Part shown: positions 28,427-36,343 of the stretch, one piece after another
Layout: each line of letters opens with the position of its first letter
How positions within the stretch are numbered: position 1 is the first letter of the stretch
From: Hyphomicrobiales bacterium
GTDB taxonomy: Bacteria; Pseudomonadota; Alphaproteobacteria; Rhizobiales; Beijerinckiaceae
Assembly (NCBI GenBank): GCA_900473415.1
Contig: UCLR01000010.1
Span: 39,083 to 103,082 of the forward strand
Length of the DNA stretch: 64,000 nucleotides
Direction: 5' to 3'
Program-made: the position numbers and the translations under genes
The notes under the pieces: model-generated
The model's input: the letters and a program-made list of their open reading frames with translations, nothing else
Database searches by the model: none
What the model was told of the DNA's origin: nothing

Positions 28427-29193
28427 GGCGGTTCCTCGCCCTGCTGGCCTTCCTGCCGATCGCATTGGCGGCCGCGACGGCCCGGGCCGAGACGCTGATC
28501 GCAGCGATGTCGAGCCACCGCGTCCAGATCACCTCGAACTACACCGGCAGCCAGCTCACGGTGTTCGGGCTGGTCGAGCGCGACGGGCGGACGGTCGCGC
28601 GCGGCGACCCCTACGACATCATCATCACCGTGCGCGGGCCGCGGCGCATGTTGCTGGTGCGCCAGAAGGAGCGAGTCGGGCCGATCTGGATCAACCGGAC
28701 GCAGCGGCGCTTCCCGGACAGTCCCGTCTTCCTGCATGTCGCCAGCAGCCGGCCGATCTCCGCGATGATGAGCGAGGAGGCCGCACAGCGGGACCGCATC
28801 GGCCTCGCCAATGCCGAGCGCACAGCCGGCAACTGGATCGATCTCGACCCCGGCTCGGCACGCTTCCGCGACAGCCTCGTCCGGATCATGCAGTCCAAGG
28901 ACCTCTACGGTTATGACGAGCGCGGGGTGACCTTCCTGTCGAACGCGCTGTTCAGCGCCCCGGTCGATATCCCGGCCACCGCGCCGACCGGCTCCTATAC
29001 CGTCGACATCCTGCTCTATGCCGGCGGCGTGCCGCTGGCGCGCCAGCAGACCAGTTTCGAGGTGATCAAGACCGGCATCGAGCAGCGCCTGGCCTCGGGA
29101 GCCTATGACTGGTCGCTGCTCTACGGGCTCATGACCGTGCTGATGGCGCTGTTCCTCGGCTGGGGCGCGAGCGTCGTCTTCCGCCGCGACTAA
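28423..29193 (+). CDS. TIGR02186-type membrane-anchored exported protein
   Basis: 256 residues: a signal peptide (RFLALLAFLPIALAAATARA), an extracytoplasmic beta-rich body, and one C-terminal transmembrane helix (YGLMTVLMALFLGWGASVVF). Conserved blocks include LIAAMSSHRVQITSNYTGSQ near the mature N-terminus and GPIWINRTQRRFPDSPVF. This alphaproteobacterial family of unknown function is typically found immediately after a TauE/SafE gene, as here. A periplasmic accessory role in that transport is inferred from context. GGAGAG lies 8 nt before the ATG. The stop overlaps the convergent moeA stop by four bases. Confidence 0.88.
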   Translation: MRRFLALLAFLPIALAAATARAETLIAAMSSHRVQITSNYTGSQLTVFGLVERDGRTVARGDPYDIIITVRGPRRMLLVRQKERVGPIWINRTQRRFPDSPVFLHVASSRPISAMMSEEAAQRDRIGLANAERTAGNWIDLDPGSARFRDSLVRIMQSKDLYGYDERGVTFLSNALFSAPVDIPATAPTGSYTVDILLYAGGVPLARQQTSFEVIKTGIEQRLASGAYDWSLLYGLMTVLMALFLGWGASVVFRRD

Positions 29194-30458
29194 GCAAGGA
29201 GGCCGGCATAGGGCAGGAAGGGCGCAATGCTCCCCTCCTCCACCCGCTCCACATCCTCCGCCAGCATGACGAGCCCGTCGGACTGCGCGAGCGAGGCGAG
29301 CGAGCCCGCCCCCTCGCCAGGATGACGGCGCGCGACGACGCGGCCGCCGTCGGCCGGTTCCAGCGAAACGCGCAGGAACTCCCTCCGCCCCGGCTTCTTG
29401 CGATGGGAGAAGCCGAGCGTGACCGGCAAGGCCACCGGCGGCGCAAAGGCCTCCCCGGCCAACCGCGCGAGCAGGGCGCGGGCCACGAAGCAGAAGCCGA
29501 CGAAGACGGCAACGGGATTGCCCGGCAGGCCGATGAAGGGCGTGCCGGCCACCTTGCCGATGGCGAGCGGCTTGCCGGGCTTGATCGCGATGCGCCAGAG
29601 ATCGAGGGAGCCGCAGGCGGCGACGGCATCCTTCACATGATCGGCCTCGCCGACCGAGACACCACCTGACGTCACGATGAGGTCGCAGGCGCCTGCCGCC
29701 TCGGGCAGATGGCGCTCCAGCTCGGCTGGCTCGTCACGCAGGATGCCGAGATCGGCGGTCTCGGCGCCCGCCCGCGCCAGCAGGGCGCGCAGCATGGCCC
29801 GGTTGGCGTCGTAGATCGAAGCTGGTCCGAGCGGCTGTCCCGGCTCGGTCAGTTCGTTGCCGGTCGAGAACAGGGCGACGCGCGGCTTGCGGCACACGGA
29901 GACGCGCTGAAGCCCCAGCGCCGCCAGCAGGCCGAGATCCTGCGGGCGCAGCCGATGCCCGGCCGGCAGCGCCACCTGCCCGCGCGCGACATCCTCACCG
30001 GCCAGGCGCAGATTGGCGCCGCGCCGGACGCCTGCCGGCAGGACGACCTCTTCGTCCCGCAGCGCCACATCCTCCTGCATGACGATGGTGTCGGCGCCTT
30101 CGGGCGTCGGTGCGCCGGTGAAGATCCGCCAGGCACCGCGACCCAGCGTCGCCGGAGCATCCCCCGCCGCGCTGTGCCCCAGTACGGGCAGTACGGTCTC
30201 GGCACCGGCAGCGAGATCGCCGAAGCGCACCGCATAGCCGTCGACGGCGGAGTGCGCGAAGGGCGGCAGATCGCGCGGCGCGGCCACGTCGCTGGCCAAT
30301 ACATGGCTGTCGGCGGCCGTCAGCGGCAGTTCGTGGATATCGGCGACAGGGTGGACGAGCCCGGCCACCCGCTCTCCCGCCTCGGCGAGCGTGATGAGCC
30401 CGGAATGCACCTGCCCGCTTCTGGCGCCCATCCGCATCGCGCTCCGGCTCTCCATCAT
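29190..30458 (-). CDS. moeA: molybdopterin molybdotransferase
   Basis: Inserts molybdate into adenylylated molybdopterin during Moco synthesis. 422 residues. Visible are PPFAHSAVDGYAVR near the N-terminal domain junction, VALFSTGNELTEPG, DLIVTSGGVSVGEADHVKD and FIGLPGNPVAVFVGF, the usual MoeA blocks. The ATG is at 30458, with a second ATG three bases on. It lies near mobA and the DUF2478 gene (32.5-33.6 kb), separated by three plus-strand genes, so Moco genes are loosely clustered but not an operon. Shares a four-base convergent overlap with the upstream gene. Confidence 0.95.
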   Translation of the reverse strand: MMESRSAMRMGARSGQVHSGLITLAEAGERVAGLVHPVADIHELPLTAADSHVLASDVAAPRDLPPFAHSAVDGYAVRFGDLAAGAETVLPVLGHSAAGDAPATLGRGAWRIFTGAPTPEGADTIVMQEDVALRDEEVVLPAGVRRGANLRLAGEDVARGQVALPAGHRLRPQDLGLLAALGLQRVSVCRKPRVALFSTGNELTEPGQPLGPASIYDANRAMLRALLARAGAETADLGILRDEPAELERHLPEAAGACDLIVTSGGVSVGEADHVKDAVAACGSLDLWRIAIKPGKPLAIGKVAGTPFIGLPGNPVAVFVGFCFVARALLARLAGEAFAPPVALPVTLGFSHRKKPGRREFLRVSLEPADGGRVVARRHPGEGAGSLASLAQSDGLVMLAEDVERVEEGSIAPFLPYAGLLA

Positions 30459-30586
30459 TCGACCCTGTCTTCATCGGCGCGGTGGCGGGACGGGTCAAGC
30501 GTGCGTGGTGCGGCATGGCGCCCGTTGCCGCTGTTGGGACGCCGGCTTATGAAGCAGCGACGACAACGGCCCCACGGGCACGACCA

Positions 30587-30814
30587 ATGGATATGATTCC
30601 GCTCGATCTGCGCGGGCTGAAATGCCCTCTCCCGGTGCTCCGGGTGCGCAAGGCGCTGGGCTCCGCCCGCGCCGGCAGCCTGCTGGTCGTGCATTGCACG
30701 GACCCGATGACGGCGATCGACCTGCCCAATCTGGCGCGCGAAACCGGCAGCGTCATCGAGCGACAGGGGGATGCGGACGGCGCCCTCGTCTTCCATATCA
30801 GGAAGGCGGCGTAA
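30587..30814 (+). CDS. TusA/SirA-family sulfurtransferase-like protein
   Basis: 75 residues, one TusA-like domain. The cysteine motif is DLRGLKCPLPVLRVRKAL, with the CPxP cysteine near residue 13 that carries a persulfide in TusA. The family delivers sulfur for tRNA thiolation, Moco synthesis or other routes. Close neighbours are moeA (divergent) and mrp (26 nt downstream), so sulfur/metal cofactor work is a reasonable inference. ATG 30587 is chosen because the domain begins immediately; an upstream in-frame ATG at 30482 adds a non-conserved stretch. Confidence 0.88.
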   Translation: MDMIPLDLRGLKCPLPVLRVRKALGSARAGSLLVVHCTDPMTAIDLPNLARETGSVIERQGDADGALVFHIRKAA

Positions 30815-30839
30815 CGCCGCAACGACGGAGTTCAACGAC

Positions 30840-31961
30840 GTGACCGTTTCCCGAGCCGATGTTCTGCGGGCACTCGAACTGGTGAAGCTGCCGGCGAGCG
30901 GGCAATCGCTCGCGGCTTCCGGCCGCATCGGCGACGTGCTGATCGATGGCGGCAAGGTGATCTTCTCCATCGGCATCGACGCCACCGAGGCGAACGCGAT
31001 GGAGCCGGTGCGCAGGGCGGCCGAGAGCGCCGTCAGCGGCCTGCCGGGCGTGACCCAGGTGCTCGTGGGCCTGACCGCCGACAAGGCGCCGGCCTCGGCC
31101 GGCATGCAGGCGCGGCAGCAGGCGCAGCGTCCTAGCCCCGGGCCTGGCGGCGTGCCGAAGCCGACCGGCGTGCCGGGCGTGAAGCAGATCATTGCGGTGG
31201 CCAGCGGCAAGGGTGGCGTCGGAAAATCGACGACGGCGGCCAATCTCGCCGTGGCGCTGTCCGGCCTCGGTCTCAAGGTCGGTGTGCTCGACGCCGACAT
31301 CTATGGGCCGTCCATGCCGAAGATCTTCGGCATCAAGGGCAAGCCGCAGGTCGTCTCCGGTCGCACGCTTGCGCCGATGGAGGCCTATGGGCTGAAGATC
31401 ATGTCGATCGGTTTCCTCGTCGACGAGGAGACGCCGATGATCTGGCGCGGGCCGATGGTGATCTCGGCCATCACCCAGATGCTGCGCGAGGTCGCCTGGG
31501 GCGAGCTCGACGTCATCGTCGTCGACATGCCGCCCGGCACCGGCGACGCCCAGCTGACCATGGCGCAGCAGGTCCCGCTCGCCGGCGCCGTCATCGTCTC
31601 GACGCCGCAGGACCTCGCCCTTCTCGATGCACGCCGCGGCGTCGCGATGTTCCGCAAGGTCGCGGTTCCGATCCTCGGCCTCGTCGAGAACATGAGCTAT
31701 TTCATCTGCCCGGAATGCGGGCACCAGTCCGACATCTTCGCCCATGGCGGCGCGCGCCACGAAGCGGAGCGGCTGCAGGTTCCCTTCCTCGGCGAGATTC
31801 CGCTCGCCATGCCGATCCGCGAGACCTCCGACGGCGGCCGGCCGATCGTCGCGAGCGACCCGCAGAGCCAGCACGCCAAGGCCTATGTCGCTCTCGCCCG
31901 GCAGGTGCAGGCGAGCCTCGGGGGCGCCACGCGCGCCGCGCCGCGCATCGTCATCGAATAG
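30840..31961 (+). CDS. mrp: Mrp/ApbC-family Fe-S cluster carrier ATPase
   Basis: 373 residues. An N-terminal FeS-assembly (MIP18-like) domain is followed by a P-loop ATPase with deviant Walker A ASGKGGVGKST near residues 121-131, DADIYGPSMP, and VDMPPGTGDAQLT. A CPEC motif (FICPECGHQ) provides the bridging Fe-S ligands of the dimer. The start is a GTG at 30840 preceded by GGAG and nine bases. The upstream tusA-like stop is 26 nt away, so they are probably one transcript. Role: assembling and transferring 4Fe-4S clusters in the cytosol. Confidence 0.94.
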   Translation: MTVSRADVLRALELVKLPASGQSLAASGRIGDVLIDGGKVIFSIGIDATEANAMEPVRRAAESAVSGLPGVTQVLVGLTADKAPASAGMQARQQAQRPSPGPGGVPKPTGVPGVKQIIAVASGKGGVGKSTTAANLAVALSGLGLKVGVLDADIYGPSMPKIFGIKGKPQVVSGRTLAPMEAYGLKIMSIGFLVDEETPMIWRGPMVISAITQMLREVAWGELDVIVVDMPPGTGDAQLTMAQQVPLAGAVIVSTPQDLALLDARRGVAMFRKVAVPILGLVENMSYFICPECGHQSDIFAHGGARHEAERLQVPFLGEIPLAMPIRETSDGGRPIVASDPQSQHAKAYVALARQVQASLGGATRAAPRIVIE

Positions 31962-31991
31962 CTGCAACGCCCGCGAAGCTTCTCACACAGG

Positions 31992-32025
31992 TTGACAGCC
32001 CGCCGAATCTGTTCTTGTTTTGTTC
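31992..32025 (+). promoter_or_regulatory. promoter with LexA-type (SOS) box before the SRPBCC gene
   Basis: A perfect -35 hexamer TTGACA at 31992-31997 is followed by GTTC-TTGTTTT-GTTC at 32011-32025, an exact match to the alphaproteobacterial LexA consensus GTTC-N7-GTTC with a T-rich spacer. The box covers the expected -10 region and ends 23 nt before the ATG. Repressor binding there would block transcription. Function inferred from sequence only. Confidence 0.55.
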
Positions 32026-32048
32026 GACAAGCAGGAAGGACCTCGGCC

Positions 32049-32450
32049 ATGCCCGTGCAGCGCACCCGCCATATTGGCATCGGCATCGAACGCCCGGTGG
32101 AGGAGGTCTATGCCTTCCTCGCCGAGCCCGCGAACTTTCCGCAATGGGCCGAGGGCCTCGGCCATAGCTTCCACCATGTCGAGGGCATGATGTGGCAGGC
32201 ACAGACGCCGATGGGACCGATGCGCATCCTGTTCAGCGAGCCGAACAATCACGGCGTGCTCGACCATGCCGTCATCCCCGAACACGGCGCGGCGATGCAC
32301 AACCCGATGCGCGTCGTCGCCAATGGGGACGGCACCGAAGTGGTGTTCACGCTTTTCCAGCGCGAAGGCATGTCCGACGACGAGACGGCGCGCGACGCCG
32401 CGATGATCGCGCGGGACCTTGCGACGCTGAAGGCGCTGCTGGAAGAGTGA
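32049..32450 (+). CDS. SRPBCC (START-like) family protein
   Basis: 133 residues with the helix-grip pattern: an initial strand RTRHIGIGIERPVEEVYAFLAE, helix, FPQWAEGLGHSFH, and a long C-terminal helix ending LATLKALLEE. Such domains bind hydrophobic ligands or act as polyketide-cyclase-like enzymes; no ligand or reaction can be assigned. The ATG at 32049 is supported by AAGGA nine bases upstream. It carries its own promoter with a candidate LexA box, so it is probably not simply the last gene of the tusA-mrp transcript. Convergent with mobA 12 nt away. Confidence 0.82.
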   Translation: MPVQRTRHIGIGIERPVEEVYAFLAEPANFPQWAEGLGHSFHHVEGMMWQAQTPMGPMRILFSEPNNHGVLDHAVIPEHGAAMHNPMRVVANGDGTEVVFTLFQREGMSDDETARDAAMIARDLATLKALLEE

Positions 32451-32462
32451 GGACGGCGCGGC

Positions 32463-33074
32463 CTATCGGATTTCCGCCGCGAAGCGCTCGGCCTCGGCGA
32501 GGTCCTCCGGCGTGTTGATGTTGAAGAAGGGATCGAACGGCTCGACCGGCCATTCGGCGATCGCGACGCCGTGCCGCCCGGTCCAGGCCGCGATCTTGCG
32601 CTCTCCCACGCCGAGCGAGCGCCGCAAATCCTCCCGCAGCGAAACCGGCCAGAGCCCGATGGCATGATGCGCGCGGCCGCCCGAGGCGGCGCAGGCGAGC
32701 GGCGTTCCAGCCGCTGCGCGGGCCGCACCCAGTCGCGCGGCGAGATCGGCCGGCAGGAAGGGCGTATCCGCGGCGACGCTGAGCAGCCATTCGGTTTGCG
32801 GCCGATGCACGGCCGTCCAGTCGAGCCCTGCCAGGATGCCGGCAAGCGGCCCGGCAAAGTCCGGCACCGTGTCCGCAACGATCGGCAGGCCGAAGCTCTC
32901 GAAGCGCGCGGGGTCGCCATTGGCGTTGAGGAGGAGGTCGTCGCACTGGCCGCGCAGCCGCTCGACGACATGGTCGAGCATCGGTCGGCCGGCGAGCGGC
33001 AAAAGCGCCTTATCACCGCCGCCCATGCGGCGGGCGAGGCCACCGGCAAGGATCAGGCCGAGAGTGCCTGCCAT
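32463..33074 (-). CDS. mobA: molybdenum cofactor guanylyltransferase
   Basis: Attaches GMP from GTP to Mo-molybdopterin, forming the guanine dinucleotide cofactor of DMSO-reductase-family enzymes. 203 residues. The nucleotide-binding signature LILAGGLARRMGGGDKAL opens the protein, followed by ADTVPDFAGPLAGILAGL and AADTPFLPADL. Ends in NTPEDLAEAE, typical for MobA. Starts nine nt downstream of the DUF2478 stop, so the two form an operon. The ATG lacks a strong Shine-Dalgarno, consistent with coupling to the upstream gene. Confidence 0.93.
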   Translation of the reverse strand: MAGTLGLILAGGLARRMGGGDKALLPLAGRPMLDHVVERLRGQCDDLLLNANGDPARFESFGLPIVADTVPDFAGPLAGILAGLDWTAVHRPQTEWLLSVAADTPFLPADLAARLGAARAAAGTPLACAASGGRAHHAIGLWPVSLREDLRRSLGVGERKIAAWTGRHGVAIAEWPVEPFDPFFNINTPEDLAEAERFAAEIR

Positions 33075-33083
33075 CTCGTCAGT

Positions 33084-33599
33084 TCACGCGGCTTGCCGGG
33101 CCGCGTCCAGAACCCAGCGCTCGACCAGCGTCTCGTCGGCGGCAAGTTCGGCCCAATCATCGCCGGCGAAGTCGCGCCAGGCCGGCAGGAAATCGCGGCG
33201 CACGGCAATGAGCAGCGGCAAGCCGGCGAGCAGCGCATCGGCGATCTCCTGCCGCAGACCCTCGCCCAGCGCTTCCTGCTTGCCGAACTTGTTGACGATG
33301 ACGAGATCGGCCCGTTCCGCCAGCGCGCCGGCGAAGGCCGCCGCCGCGGCGGCAAGCCCGGCCGCGTCGAGATGGCAGCCGCCGGCGCCGGAACCGAGCT
33401 CCTGGCTGATCGGGAAGCGCTTGCCGTTCGCGAGGTCTTCCAGCGACATGGCCATGCAGCCCTCGCCGCAGGCCTCGTCGTTGTGCTGCACGACGCCGCC
33501 CAGCCGCAGGCCGCGCCGCTTCAGCCGCGCCGCCACGCCCTGCAGGAAGGAATCGATCGGAAAACCGCTCTCGTAGGGGATGGCCGCCAGCATCATCAT
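33084..33599 (-). CDS. DUF2478-type protein, molybdenum-linked
   Basis: 171 residues. P-loop-like N-terminus IPYESGFPIDSFLQGVAARL, then GVVQHNDEACGEGCMAMSLEDL with two cysteines, and DLVIVNKFGKQEALGEGLRQE, whose NKFGK resembles an NKxD-type nucleotide motif. Matches the DUF2478 family, often found beside molybdate transport or Moco genes. Its tight linkage to mobA (nine nt) supports a molybdenum role; the activity is unknown. Three consecutive ATGs at 33599, 33596 and 33593 follow AGGAATCCGGC; the first is used. Divergent from the membrane-protein gene at 33779. Confidence 0.82.
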   Translation of the reverse strand: MMMLAAIPYESGFPIDSFLQGVAARLKRRGLRLGGVVQHNDEACGEGCMAMSLEDLANGKRFPISQELGSGAGGCHLDAAGLAAAAAAFAGALAERADLVIVNKFGKQEALGEGLRQEIADALLAGLPLLIAVRRDFLPAWRDFAGDDWAELAADETLVERWVLDAARQAA

Positions 33600-33778
33600 G
33601 CCGGATTCCTGCCATGAACGCCGTCTCCGCGCCAGAGCCGGCGGCGAGCCTTGCCGGCCAAGAGAGGCGGCAAGTGTTGCGCCGCACCTACAGCCGCGCG
33701 CCGCTCCGCTCGCTAGGGTGGCAGCGGCCATGCGCGGGCAACCGGGCGGGCCACCCGCCCGTCACACCGCACAACCCG

Positions 33779-35035
33779 ATGATCCGGAACAACGCACAGG
33801 CCCCGCTCGACCCGGCCACCGACGCTGCCCTGCTGCTGCGGCGCATCGGCTTCGGCACGCTTGCGCTCGTCCTGCCGCTGGCGGCGCTGGTTTCCCGCCG
33901 CGCCGCTGTCGTGCTGGTGCCGATCGGCGTCGCGCTGCTGCTGATCGCGACGCTGATCGAGGAGCCACGCAGGTTCGCGGCCTCGCTGCGCGAGGCGCTG
34001 TTCAGCCTGCCGGGCATGATCCTGATCGGGCTCATCGCCTGGGCCGCGCTCTCGCTGGTCTGGAGCCCCTTCCCTGCTGCCGCGAGCGAGAAGGCCGGCA
34101 ATCTGCTGCTGGCGATGGTGCTCGGCTTCACCGGCTACGCCGCGCTGCCCGAGCGGATGCGCTCCTCGAACCTCAACCTCTCGCCGCTCGGCACGGCGAG
34201 CGCCGGCATCTTCGCGCTCGGCCTCATCACGATCGCGGCACTGAGGCATGCCGAGACACCGCCCGGCGCCGTCGAGCGCGGCGTCTCGATCATCCTGATC
34301 ACGGCCTGGCCGGCACTGGCCTGGCTCCTGTCGCGCGAGCGGGGCCTGAGCGCGCTCGGGCTCGCCCTGATCGTGGCCCTGCTGGCGCTGACGCGCTTCG
34401 AGGACGGCGAAGCCATCGCGATGCTCTGCGGCGCCGTCGCCTTCGGCGCGGTGACCGCCGACCGGGATGTCGCGGCGCGGGCCATCGCCACCATCATCGC
34501 CGGGCTGATGCTGTTCGCGCCGGTGCTGCCCTTTCTGCTCGCGCCGCTCGTCTCGGCGCTGCCCGACGGCTCGGGCGGCTTCGCGCAGATGCTCTCGATC
34601 TGGGCCGACGTCATCCGCCAGTCGCCCGTGGAACTGATCACCGGGCACGGCCTGGACATGGTGGTCCGCGGCCAGATGAGCGGAATGCTGCCGCAGCCCG
34701 CCCCGGCGACATTGCTGTTCGAGACCTGGTACGAGCTCGGCCTCGTCGGCGCCGCAGCCGCCGCGGCCTGCCTCTATTTCGCGATCCGGGCCGCAGGCCG
34801 CATGCCCGGCGCGCTCGCCGCCGGCGGCGTCGCCGCCTACACCACGGCGTTTGCGCTCAGCGTCTTCGGCTTTGCGCCGCTGCTGCCCTGGTGGCTGATG
34901 ACGCTGACCGCCGTCGTGATCCTGTTCGGCGCCATCGCCCGCGGCCAATACCGCACCGACCGGCCGGCCGTGCCGCTGCCGACGCGTGCGCCCCGCCACA
35001 CGCGGCCGAAGGCGGCGCCGCCGCCCCGGCCGTAG
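33779..35035 (+). CDS. polytopic membrane protein, O-antigen ligase-like
   Basis: About 418 residues with at least ten hydrophobic helices (for example FGTLALVLPLAALVS, LPGMILIGLIAWAALSLVW, AIATIIAGLMLFAPVLPFLL). A periplasmic loop near 270-320 contains DVIRQSPVELITGHGLDMV and LLFETWYELGLVGAA. This loop, with a conserved G-H-G near the end of a large extracytoplasmic segment, resembles WaaL/Wzy-type O-antigen ligases and polymerases. Similarity is weak, so the activity is a suggestion. The start could be ATG 33779 or ATG 33614; neither has a good ribosome site, and the shorter form begins nearer the first helix. No polysaccharide genes nearby. Confidence 0.7.
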   Translation: MIRNNAQAPLDPATDAALLLRRIGFGTLALVLPLAALVSRRAAVVLVPIGVALLLIATLIEEPRRFAASLREALFSLPGMILIGLIAWAALSLVWSPFPAAASEKAGNLLLAMVLGFTGYAALPERMRSSNLNLSPLGTASAGIFALGLITIAALRHAETPPGAVERGVSIILITAWPALAWLLSRERGLSALGLALIVALLALTRFEDGEAIAMLCGAVAFGAVTADRDVAARAIATIIAGLMLFAPVLPFLLAPLVSALPDGSGGFAQMLSIWADVIRQSPVELITGHGLDMVVRGQMSGMLPQPAPATLLFETWYELGLVGAAAAAACLYFAIRAAGRMPGALAAGGVAAYTTAFALSVFGFAPLLPWWLMTLTAVVILFGAIARGQYRTDRPAVPLPTRAPRHTRPKAAPPPRP

Positions 35036-35042
35036 CGGCGGC

Positions 35043-36194
35043 TTATCGCGACAGCTCCTCGATCAGCCGGCGCATGAAGGCCGTTCCGGCCTCGAGCTGC
35101 GAGACGGCGAGGAACTCGTCCGGCTGATGCGCCTGGGCGATGTTGCCCGGCCCGCAGATCACCGTGGACCAGCCGGCGCGCTGGAAGAGCCCGCCCTCCG
35201 TGCCGTAGGCGACGACATGGCGGCCGTTGTCGCCGGTCAGGCGGCGACAGAGTGCTTCGGCGGCGCCGTCCGTCTCCGGCCCCATCGCAGGCGTGTCGGA
35301 GGTCACCTCGAAATCGATGCCGGTCTCGGGGGCGATCGCCTTCATCCGTGCCTCGACCTCGGCGAGCTTGGCACGATAGCGGGCGACATAGTCGCTCTGG
35401 AGTTCGCCGGGGATGCAGCGCACCTCGTGGGTGAACATGCAGCGCTCGGCTGTGATGTTCACCGCAGTGCCACCCTGGACGACGCCGACATGGAGCGTGC
35501 TGTAGGGCGGCTCGAAGCCGCTATCGGCCGCAGCGCGCGCCTTGTTCTGCGCCATGACCTCATTCGACCAGTGGATCAGCTCGCCCGCGATCATCACCGC
35601 CGGCACGCCGACATCGACCCGGCTCGAATGCACCGCGTGGCCGCGGACGGTGGTGCGCATGCGCAGGCCGCCCTTGTGACCGGTGACGACCTGCATCATC
35701 GAGGGCTCGCCGACGATGACAGCGGAGGGGCTCATCCCATCCTCCTGCATTGCCTTGATCATGACGCGGGCGCCGAGGCAGCCGACCTCCTCATCATAGG
35801 AGAGCGCGATATGGATCGGCCGCTTCAGCGGCGCCGCCAGCATCTCCGGCACCAGCGCCAGGCCGATCGCGTCGAAGCCCTTCATGTCACAGGAGCCGCG
35901 GCCATAGAGCTTGCCGTCGCGCTCGGTCAGCGTCCAGGGATCGGAAGTCCAGGCCTGCCCCGCCACCGGGACGACATCGGTATGGCCGGAGAGCACGATG
36001 CCGCCATCCGCCTTCGGCCCAATGGTAGCGTAGAGATTGGCCTTCTGCCCGTCCGGGCTCGGCGCCAGCCGGCTTTCGACGCCGAGCGAGGCGAGATAGT
36101 CGCGGCAGAAATGGATCAACTCGAGATTGCTGCGCTGCGATTCCGTGTTGAACGAAACCAGCTTCGCCAGCATCTCCTTCGGCGTCATCGTCAC
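35043..36194 (-). CDS. argE: acetylornithine deacetylase
   Basis: M20 zinc peptidase-family enzyme hydrolysing N-acetylornithine to ornithine in arginine synthesis. 383 residues. Motifs: SGHTDVVP (first zinc His), YGRGSCDMKGFD (bridging Asp), SYDEEVGCLGA (catalytic Glu pair) and IVGEPSMMQVVTGHKGG, which is specific to ArgE. A final His ligand is in CGPGNIAQAHQPDE. The start is probably GTG 36194 (GGGAGG with a 9-nt spacer) rather than ATG 36188. Convergent with the membrane-protein gene, divergent from the dehydratase gene across 149 bp. Confidence 0.93.
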   Translation of the reverse strand: MTMTPKEMLAKLVSFNTESQRSNLELIHFCRDYLASLGVESRLAPSPDGQKANLYATIGPKADGGIVLSGHTDVVPVAGQAWTSDPWTLTERDGKLYGRGSCDMKGFDAIGLALVPEMLAAPLKRPIHIALSYDEEVGCLGARVMIKAMQEDGMSPSAVIVGEPSMMQVVTGHKGGLRMRTTVRGHAVHSSRVDVGVPAVMIAGELIHWSNEVMAQNKARAAADSGFEPPYSTLHVGVVQGGTAVNITAERCMFTHEVRCIPGELQSDYVARYRAKLAEVEARMKAIAPETGIDFEVTSDTPAMGPETDGAAEALCRRLTGDNGRHVVAYGTEGGLFQRAGWSTVICGPGNIAQAHQPDEFLAVSQLEAGTAFMRRLIEELSR

Positions 36195-36343
36195 GAGAAT
36201 GGGCCTCCCTCAAAACCGCCGACAGGCAGGCTTCGTGCCACAGGCTAAGCCGCGTGCCTGCCCGGTCAATGGCTAAGCACGCTTGACGGGGCCGCGTCCG
36301 ACGGCTCACCTCGGGCAGAGCCAACGAAGCAGGGACCCTAAGG

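Noticed and set aside
36265-36287. GTCAA/TTGAC inverted arms upstream of the dehydratase gene
   Set aside because: Only 5-bp arms with a 13-bp spacer, expected often by chance.
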